A stretch of DNA of 6,537 nt from contig WGCT01000355.1 in the NCBI GenBank assembly GCA_015493625.1, positions 1 to 6,537 on the forward strand, read 5' to 3'. Source of the DNA: Draconibacterium sp. GTDB lineage: Bacteria; Bacteroidota; Bacteroidia; Bacteroidales; Prolixibacteraceae. Positions 1-5,900 of this stretch are shown here, piece after piece. The position numbers were made by a program, and so were the translations under genes. The number at the start of each line of letters is the position of its first letter. Positions within the stretch are counted from its first letter, which is position 1. The notes under the pieces were generated by a model. It worked only from the letters and a program-made list of their open reading frames with translations, did not search any database and was not told where the DNA came from.

Positions 1-350
1 CTCTTAATCTATTTAAAAGAATAGAAAATTATATTATTTCCCGACTTTTGCTGTTGAAGTTAGAGTCGCACGAGTTAATTGGAAAACTTGTTGTACTAAT
101 GGTTAGCTCGTTTTTATTTATTAGTGTAGTAAATATAATTCTGTTTTTTTTAGGAATTACATTTTCGTTGTTTATTGGCGAATTATTGGGAAGCACCATA
201 TACGGGTTCGCAGTAACAACTCTGTTTTTTGTTGCTATTTTAATAATTCTAATTGTTTACCGCGAAAAGATAATTGAAAGCCCAATTATGGATGCAGTAA
301 TTAGGGAGTTAAATAAACCTGATAAGGATGAAGAGAAAGGAGAGAAGTAG
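1..350 (+). CDS. DUF1469 / 'phage holin family' small membrane protein (5' end off the window)
   Basis: The frame is open to the left edge and has no ATG before about 99, so the true start probably lies outside the window. The TTG at 48 is in frame but falls inside a run that looks like family sequence (FKRIENYIISRLLLLKLES upstream and across it). What is visible is a short amphipathic N-terminal helix, two hydrophobic segments (about 91-165 and 186-260) joined by a short turn containing GELLG, then a basic and acidic cytoplasmic-looking tail (REKIIESPIMDAVIRELNK). This layout is that of the DUF1469/Phage_holin_3_6-like inner-membrane proteins common in Bacteroidota. There they often sit beside YtxH-like stress proteins and are not part of prophages. 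The molecular function is unknown; 'holin' is a family label only. It overlaps the next gene by 23 bp, indicating an operon. Confidence 0.6.
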   Translation, partial: LNLFKRIENYIISRLLLLKLESHELIGKLVVLMVSSFLFISVVNIILFFLGITFSLFIGELLGSTIYGFAVTTLFFVAILIILIVYREKIIESPIMDAVIRELNKPDKDEEKGEK

Positions 351-684
351 AATTTCGAATTATAACGAGTTGTTGGCAATAAAAAGGACGCTTCGAAAGA
401 ATATTGCTAATCAGGAAGAGTCGTTAAGTAACGACCTTTTTAGTTTCAATCATTTATACAATACCTATGTAAAGGTTTTTGTTTCGAAGAAGAAAGGGAA
501 AAAGAAATTCGATAATAAGAATGTTTTGGCCTTAAATGATATGATGACCGAGCTATTAAATCCGTTGGTTAAAAACAGTAAACATAAAGATGTTTATGCT
601 CCGGTTCTCTCGTTAGGAATATCGGTAGTTGTTGTAAATCTGCTAAATAACTCTTTTCAAAAAAATAAATCGAATTCAGACTAA
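328..684 (+). CDS. Small basic protein of unknown function, operon partner of the DUF1469-like gene
   Basis: A 118-residue protein that I do not recognise. It starts MKRKERSR, followed by a charged, probably helical region (about residues 12-35). Next comes a lysine-rich segment around KKKGKKKF (residues 54-61). A C-terminal hydrophobic stretch (about residues 91-108, APVLSLGISVVVVNLL) could be one membrane-associated helix. There is no signal peptide and no catalytic motif. The ATG at 328 gives a 23-bp overlap with the upstream gene. A strong Shine-Dalgarno-like AAAGGAG at 336-342 lies downstream of that ATG, so the true start could be later; an ATT at 352 is 9 nt beyond it. Small proteins of this kind commonly follow the holin-like gene in Bacteroidota, so a role in the same envelope-related operon is inferred. 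A hairpin terminator follows the stop codon within 25 bp. Confidence 0.6.
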   Translation: MKRKERSRISNYNELLAIKRTLRKNIANQEESLSNDLFSFNHLYNTYVKVFVSKKKGKKKFDNKNVLALNDMMTELLNPLVKNSKHKDVYAPVLSLGISVVVVNLLNNSFQKNKSNSD

Positions 685-708
685 AAAAAAAAGACTATTT
701 GTGATAGC

Positions 709-743
709 AAAAAACGAGTAATAGTAATTACTCGTTTTTTTTT
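709..743. terminator. Bidirectional rho-independent terminator between the left operon and tRNA-Arg
   Basis: A perfect inverted repeat: core arms AACGAGTAAT (713-722) and ATTACTCGTT (727-736) around a 4-nt AGTA loop. The arms extend by A:T pairs to 709-740. On the + strand the stem runs into nine T residues (735-743). On the - strand the six A residues at 709-714 become the T tract. It therefore can end both the two-gene operon arriving from the left and the tRNA transcript arriving from the right. Confidence 0.85.
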
Positions 744-745
744 GT

Positions 746-820
746 TGGTGATCCCACCGGGACTCGAACCCAGATCATAAGAACCGGAATCTTACATTCT
801 ATCCATTGAACTATGGGACC
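746..820 (-). tRNA. tRNA-Arg (anticodon CCG)
   Basis: The complement folds into a full cloverleaf. The acceptor stem is GGTCCCA with TGGGATC, containing one G-T pair. The D arm is GTTC/GAAT with the loop AATGGATA. The anticodon stem is TAAGA/TCTTA with the loop TTCCGGT, which puts CCG at positions 34-36. There is a 4-nt variable region. The T arm is CTGGG/CCCGG with the loop TTCGAGT. The discriminator base is A (749) and the CCA tail is encoded (748-746). The anticodon reads CGG arginine codons. The mature body without CCA is 749-820. A promoter-like element lies just upstream and a terminator hairpin just downstream, so it appears to be a stand-alone transcription unit. Confidence 0.95.
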
Positions 821-832
821 TGTTTTGTGCTG

Positions 833-858
833 CAAAAGTAGCAAAATTCTTTTTACAA
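833..858 (-). promoter_or_regulatory. Putative promoter of tRNA-Arg
   Basis: On the - strand, TACTTTTG (840-833) matches the Bacteroidota -7 consensus TAnnTTTG exactly and lies 12 nt before the tRNA 5' end. Candidate -33 TTG elements sit 15 nt upstream (858-856) or 22 nt upstream (865-863). Neither spacing is ideal, but the -7 match and the position are convincing. Confidence 0.55.
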
Positions 859-881
859 TGACCAACTATAATCAACTTGTG

Positions 882-900
882 TTAACATTAACAATGTTAA
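882..900. promoter_or_regulatory. Perfect 8-bp inverted repeat in the divergent intergenic region (operator-like)
   Basis: TTAACATT (882-889) and AATGTTAA (893-900) are exact reverse complements separated by AAC. The symmetry extends outward by one G-T and one T-A pair. There is no T tract on either side, so a terminator is unlikely. It lies between the tRNA promoter and the HD-domain gene, where a dimeric regulator could bind. No regulator is encoded in the window, so the operator role is inference. Confidence 0.35.
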
Positions 901-942
901 TAAATTGATTGAACGAAGAATATTTCCGACAGAAGTTATCTG

Positions 943-950
943 TACATTTG
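943..950 (+). promoter_or_regulatory. Possible -7 element of the HD-domain gene
   Basis: TACATTTG fits TAnnTTTG and ends 23 nt before the ATG at 974. That leaves room for a short leader containing GGAG at 966-969. No clear TTG is present at the expected -33 distance. If real, it excludes a start at the TTG at 905, because the transcript would begin downstream of it. Confidence 0.35.
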
Positions 951-973
951 TCGCCGAATTAAAGTGGAGAAAA

Positions 974-1771
974 ATGGAAGTGTGGATTAAAGATGTAAGT
1001 AATTGGTTTATTACTTATTGTAATTCGTTTAAAAATTTGTCGGAAGAACAGAAGCGAAATTTTGAAATAAAAAAAGCTCATTCTTTACGGGTTGCTAATC
1101 TTTCGATGTATTTGGCCGACAAATTAGATTTTAATATAGATGAAAAAAAACTTGCCTTTTTTATAGGTGTGTTTCACGATATTGGTAGGTTTAAGCAGGT
1201 GGTAGAGTTTAATACTTTCGACGATTCCAAATCGGTTGATCATGCGAAATATTCTATTCAGGTAATTACTGAAGAGAAGATTTTTGAAAATATCGGTATT
1301 GAAGGAAAAGATTTGGCGTTAGAAGCAATTTTTTATCACAATAAATTTAAGTTGCACGAAAATTTATCGGAACAGGAACTAAAGTTTGCCAAATTAATTC
1401 GCGATGCAGACAAAATTGATATATTAAAAGTGCTGACTGATTACTATTCTTCGCGCGATAGCACTCCTAATCATACATTAACATGGGAATTGCCGCAGGG
1501 AATGTCGGTTTCTACGGCAGTAGCGAAAGAGGTGTTGGAAGGGAAATTGGTGTCGAAAAAGGATGTTGCCTCTGTTATTGATGTAAAGATTATGCAAATG
1601 TCGTGGGTGTACGATTTTAATTATCGTCTATCTTTCGAATATGTTTTAAAGAAACGTTTTTTAGAAATTATTTACGAAACGTTACCCAAAAACGATTTGG
1701 TGATAGAGATTCACCGGAAAATAAAAGTGTATTCGGAAAACAAAATTTATGGGAAGTATAAAAGTGGCTGA
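974..1771 (+). CDS. HD-domain metal-dependent phosphohydrolase
   Basis: A 265-residue soluble protein with an HD fold in its first 150 residues. Likely metal ligands in order are H36 (in KKAHSLRVA), H68-D69 (in FHDIGRF), H90, H122 (in FYHNKF) and D144 or D146 (in RDADKID). The H...HD...H...H...D series resembles HD enzymes with two-metal centres. Such enzymes hydrolyse phosphomonoesters or phosphodiesters of nucleotides, but the substrate cannot be read from this sequence. The C-terminal third (about residues 160-265) has no motif I recognise. The frame is open back to a TTG at 905. I chose the ATG at 974 because GGAG stands 4 nt before it, a -7-like element lies at 943-950, and the extra N-terminal residues do not look like part of the fold. 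There is no signal peptide or membrane helix. The 3' end overlaps the Bfd-like gene, suggesting co-transcription and coupled translation. Confidence 0.85.
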   Translation: MEVWIKDVSNWFITYCNSFKNLSEEQKRNFEIKKAHSLRVANLSMYLADKLDFNIDEKKLAFFIGVFHDIGRFKQVVEFNTFDDSKSVDHAKYSIQVITEEKIFENIGIEGKDLALEAIFYHNKFKLHENLSEQELKFAKLIRDADKIDILKVLTDYYSSRDSTPNHTLTWELPQGMSVSTAVAKEVLEGKLVSKKDVASVIDVKIMQMSWVYDFNYRLSFEYVLKKRFLEIIYETLPKNDLVIEIHRKIKVYSENKIYGKYKSG

Positions 1772-1979
1772 TCGAATAGTGTGTTTCTGTAACTCGGTAA
1801 CCGAAAAAGAGATTTTGTCTTTATTAAAACGGGGAGCTAATTCAACTGCCGATATACAGCGGTTAACCGGAGCCGGAACATCTTGTGGCCGGTGTTTGCC
1901 TGTTATCGACAATATGGTTTCGACCTATAAAAATAAAAAACCCAAGGAACAGCAAACAAAGCTAAACCTCGGGTTTTAA
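1764..1979 (+). CDS. Bfd-like [2Fe-2S]-binding protein
   Basis: A small protein (71 residues from the GTG at 1764, or 76 from the ATG at 1749) with the cysteine pattern of bacterioferritin-associated ferredoxin (Fer2_BFD family). It has CFC near the start and CGRC after TGAGTS, with 31 residues between the second and third cysteines. That is the spacing I recall for Pseudomonas Bfd. The four cysteines should hold one [2Fe-2S] cluster. Family members release iron from bacterioferritin or shuttle electrons as domains of larger reductases. No bacterioferritin is visible here, so the partner is unknown. The GTG start has GGGAAG 7 nt upstream and gives an 8-bp overlap with the HD gene. The ATG start gives a 23-bp overlap. 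The tail after about residue 56 is lysine/glutamine-rich and lies over the terminator of the convergent gene, so it may be poorly conserved. Confidence 0.8.
   Translation: MADRIVCFCNSVTEKEILSLLKRGANSTADIQRLTGAGTSCGRCLPVIDNMVSTYKNKKPKEQQTKLNLGF
1930..1977 (-). terminator. Terminator of the adhesin-porP unit, inside the end of the Bfd-like gene
   Basis: Read on the - strand, AAAACCC (1977-1971) and AGG pair with CCT and GGGTTTT across one mismatch (arms 1967-1977 and 1937-1947). The 19-nt loop carries a small inner AGC/GCT pair. The hairpin is followed on the - strand by a T-rich tract with single interruptions (about 1942-1930). It lies 20 bp past the porP-like stop. On the + strand only four T residues follow, so it would be a weaker terminator for the Bfd-like transcript. 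Confidence 0.6.
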
Positions 1980-1996
1980 AAGTGTATCTATTTGTA

Positions 1997-2950
1997 TTAG
2001 AAGTAGCGCGGAGAAACAATTTTCTCTTTTAAGAATCGAATTTCGTACGAAACCATTACTTCGTGCGAACCGTTACTGTGGTTATGTATATTCGTTGTTG
2101 TGTAATCGAAAGCATATCCCACACGTAACTTTTTGTTGAATATCCATTGAGCAATAAACCCAAACGAGTCACCGGTTCTGTACGTTGCACCTAACCAAAA
2201 CTTCTCTTTAATTAAGAAGTTAGCAGTTAGGTCGAGTTCTACCGGAGCACCTGTATTCGAACTGAATGTTGCTTTTGTAAGCATTGTTGGTTTGAATTTT
2301 AAGTTTTCGCCCAGATTGAATACCAAACCTGCCATTAAATAATAGTGACGCATTTCCGATTCAACCGAATAGTTATCTAGATTATTGTCGAATTTATTGT
2401 TAATAATTTTTGGAATTGAAAATCCGACATAATACCTTTTGTTGTACAAGAAGGCACCCACTCCAAAGTTTGGCATAAACTTATTGTTTATTACTCCTTG
2501 AAACGATGGATCGGTTAATCCTTGGTCGTAAGTTTGATAGGCATTTAAATCGTTGGTGTATGTTGTAAAACCACCTTTTAATCCTAAACGTAAATTGGTT
2601 TTCTCTTTTATTTTTACCAGATACGAGTAGTCGGCAAACATATAAAAACGTTTTTCAATACCTACTTTGTCGCTAATAAGATTAAGCCCGAGAGCTACTC
2701 TTTCGTTTTTTAATGGTGCCTGCATCGAGAATGAATAGGTTTGTGGTGCTCCATCGAAACCAACCCATTGCTGGCGAGCAAGAGCCATAAAACTTAGTGC
2801 TTCCCATGTTCCTGCATAAGCAGGGTTAATGGTCTGTGTATTAAACATGTATTGTGTATACATTGGGTCCTGTTGCGCATTCGAAGTCAAACTTGCAGAC
2901 ACAATTAACAGAATCCCTAATCCTTTGATAATATTTGCTTTAATTTTCAT
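1997..2950 (-). CDS. PorP/SprF-family type IX secretion outer-membrane protein
   Basis: A 317-residue protein with a Sec signal peptide (MKIKANIIKG, then a hydrophobic core, then a likely cut after LTSNA). The family-typical N-terminus QQDPMYTQYMFN...INPAYAGT follows directly. The rest alternates short polar and aromatic strands (for example LRLGLKGGF, YYVGFSIPKI, FWLGATYRT, LRVGYAFDY) expected of an outer-membrane beta barrel, and it ends SPRYF. PorP/SprF proteins work with the type IX secretion system. In Flavobacterium johnsoniae, SprF is required for export of the adhesin SprB, and type B sorting-domain proteins generally rely on such a neighbour. Here the gene follows directly behind a type B surface protein. 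An in-frame ATG at 2977 adds nine residues and begins 3 nt after the adhesin stop, with AGG 6 nt before it. I prefer 2950 because it gives a compact signal peptide. A terminator hairpin follows the gene. Confidence 0.9.
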   Translation of the reverse strand: MKIKANIIKGLGILLIVSASLTSNAQQDPMYTQYMFNTQTINPAYAGTWEALSFMALARQQWVGFDGAPQTYSFSMQAPLKNERVALGLNLISDKVGIEKRFYMFADYSYLVKIKEKTNLRLGLKGGFTTYTNDLNAYQTYDQGLTDPSFQGVINNKFMPNFGVGAFLYNKRYYVGFSIPKIINNKFDNNLDNYSVESEMRHYYLMAGLVFNLGENLKFKPTMLTKATFSSNTGAPVELDLTANFLIKEKFWLGATYRTGDSFGFIAQWIFNKKLRVGYAFDYTTTNIHNHSNGSHEVMVSYEIRFLKEKIVSPRYF

Positions 2951-2980
2951 AATTTCTAATTTTTTCAGATTAAACATTTA

Positions 2981-5900
2981 TTACCTATTAAGGAAAATTG
3001 TACCTGCTTTTGGTTCTTTCCCATCATCTAAATACAAGATGTAGAAGTAGGTTCCAGGCGGTAGCCTGTCTTTACCCACCGTCCATCCGTTGGAAGAGCG
3101 TCCGTCCCACCATGCATTAATAGAACCCCATTGGTCGACATCTCCATAGTTTTCTTTTTCGTAAACCAGATTTCCCCAACGGTTGTAAATCTCGATTTTT
3201 AAACTATGAAGTTCGCATAAGTCTATTACAAAGTAGTCGTTAATTCCGTCATCGTTTGGCGAGAACCCGTTTGGAATGAAGAATTTACACTCTTCATCTT
3301 CAGGATTTGGAGCAGGAGCAGGTTGGTATGGGTCTCTCCAGTCACGAATTCCGTTGTCGTTTTCGTCTTGAAGAGGTGCTAAACTTCTTTCAGGGTTGTA
3401 GTAGTTTGTCCAACCATTTATTGCGTCATACACATCATCCAACCCGTCTTTGTCGGCATCGGCAAATGTTGTTGGAGGATCAATGTCTGCAACATGGTCG
3501 AAGTTGGCGTCAAATCCTTCAATGTTGTCGGCAATGTCATCATCGTCGGCATCTAAATCCAGATAATCAGGATATCCGTCTCCATCGGTGTCAACAGCTT
3601 CGTAATAGGTTCCTGATCCATTTCCAATAGTGTCGTATGCATTGTCCCAACCATTTCCGTTTGAGTCGCTGCTGGTAAGTCTAATAAATTCGCCTTCGCG
3701 TTGCCACTCTTCGTTATCGGTAATTCCATCGTTATCAGAGTCAATGTCAAGATAGTCGAAAATACCATCACCGTCAGTGTCTCGGTATGTTGCCCATTTA
3801 GAATCACCGTCTTCGGTAAACCCTTCATCAACATCTAATATTCCGTCGTTATCGTCATCAATATCATCAATGTCTGGAACACCGTCGCAGTCTGTGTCAA
3901 GCAATAAGTTAATTGTAACAGTTGCTTCAGAACAGTTTTCGGTATTTATGTTGTGACAGATTTTATAGGTGAACGATACGGTTGCTGCCGAAGCATCATC
4001 GTTTACATAGAGCAGCGAACCATCGGTAATGTCGACTTGAACAGAGCCAGGTAAATCGGATGTAAGTGTCATTGTTACACCTGCATCAGAGATTCCAACA
4101 TCGTTAGCAAACAGGTTCATATCTCCTGTTATTTTACCTCCGCGGCAAACTACCAATGTAAGAATATCGTCGGTTGCTCTGAGTGCGTTAATTCCACAAT
4201 CAGCATTGCCCTCTTCAATATTAACATTTGCCGTACAGGTTCCAACGTTCCCGCTAACATCAACTACGGTAAGTGTAACTTCGTTGTCGCCAACATCGGC
4301 ACAAGTGAAATCTTCCTTGTCGATAAACATGGTGTCGATGCTGCAGTTGTCGGTAGAGTTATCGTTAATATCCTGAACAAGGAGTTTAAATGTTCCATGT
4401 TCGTCGAGTTGAGCAATGAAGTCTTTACAGTGTACAACCGGCGCAATGGTATCTTTTATTGTAATACCGGTTTGACAAGTTATACTGTTTCCACAAAGGT
4501 CGGTAGCAGTAATTGTAACTGTTGCTCCTTCATCTCCGGTTTCTGAACAATCGAAAGTTGATTTTGAAACCTTAATTGAAATATCCTCACTTGGAGTACA
4601 GTTGTCGGTTACTGTACCGGCTATTGCAGCAATGTCGTCATTGTTAAACTCATATTCTCCATTTTCGTTCAGATAAATGGTTATTGGACTACAATTCATT
4701 GTAGGTTGAGTGGTGTCTTCAATTTTAAATGTGGCAGTTGTTGTGCTTGCGTTTCCACACTCGTCGGTAGCAGTGAAAGTAACTGTTGCCGAACCACTGG
4801 CGCCACATAAGTCGCTAAGCTCGGTAAAGTCGTTTGTCCATGTTACTTCTCCGCAAGCATCGGTAACTGTTGCACCTCCAATAGAATTAATCCAGGTTTC
4901 CAACTCTTCCTTATTTCCATTTCCGTTGCATTCAACGGTTTTGTCAGAAGCTTCGGCTGTAATTTCAGGAGCCGTTGTGTCTTCTATTGTGAATGTGGCT
5001 GTTGTTGTGCTTGTATTTCCACACTCGTCGGTAGCAGTAAATGTTACTGTTGCTGTTCCGGTAGAACCACATTCGCCTTTAACTAATTCGGTATAGTCAT
5101 TGCTCCATTCTACGCCACTGCAATCGTCGCTTGCAGAAGCACCTCCATTTCGGGCAAGCCATGCAGCTAATTCGTCTTTGTTGCCATTGCCATCGCATTC
5201 AACAGTTATGTCTATTGCGTTAGTTTCAATTACAGGCGGCGTATTGTCTTTAATGACAAAGTATGCTGTGGTTGATGAACTGTTCCCACAATTATCGGTA
5301 GCTGTAAATCTGACTTTCATACTTCCTGCTTCGCCACACTCATTAACAAACTCCTCTTTTTCGTATGTCCAAACAATTCTAGTTGCACATGCATCAACTT
5401 GGGCAGAAGCACCTCCGTTATTTTCAATCCAGGCATTTAATTCATCAATATTTCCTGAACCGTCGCACTCAACAACTTTGGTTACTGCTGTTTGTAATAT
5501 AAGAGGAGGAGTAAAGTCTCTAATTCTAAATGTTGCCGTTGTTGAACTTGAGTTTCCACAGTCGTCGGTTGCAGTGAATGTTACTTTTGCATCACCGGTT
5601 TCACCACAACGATTACTTAATCCATGGAAGTTATTGCTCCAGGTAATACCACTACAGTCATCGGTTGCTGTTGCCCCTCCATTGGATGCAAGCCAGGCAT
5701 TTAATTCCTCAATGTTTCCTTCTCCATCACACTCAACTCTTTTATCTCTTGCTTTTCGTGTGATTACAGGAGCAGTTGTGTCTTCAATTTTGAATGTTGC
5801 AGTGGTTATCGAACTATTTCCACAAGCATCAGTTGCTGTAAAAGTAGCATAAGTAGTACTTGTGTTTCCACAGTTGCTTTCTGTTTCAATTTCATAACTC

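Noticed and set aside
1..350. A prophage remnant suggested by the 'holin' family label
   Set aside because: No other phage gene, integrase or attachment-like repeat is present. DUF1469-type proteins are common chromosomal membrane proteins in Bacteroidota, and the nearby tRNA shows no duplicated 3' end in the window.
905..973. N-terminal extension of the HD protein from a TTG at 905
   Set aside because: The extra 23 residues do not look like part of the HD fold, the putative -7 element lies inside them, and a GGAG precedes the ATG at 974.
1682..1912. A - strand frame of 76 residues antisense to the HD/Bfd-like junction
   Set aside because: Both + strand genes here have conserved motifs (metal-binding HD residues and four cluster cysteines). 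The antisense frame has none and no promoter.
3307..3834. Open frames in other registers over the calcium-binding repeats (+ strand 3307-3630, - strand 3553-3834)
   Set aside because: They lie wholly within the well-supported adhesin frame and encode low-complexity His/Arg/Cys- or Thr/Leu-rich peptides with no recognisable domain.
4710..5852. Two long + strand open frames (128 and 250 residues) opposite the adhesin modules
   Set aside because: They show the same 87-90-residue periodicity as the HYR-like modules on the other strand and have no independent domain, start signal or terminator. They are by-products of the repeated Thr/Ala/Asp-rich coding sequence.
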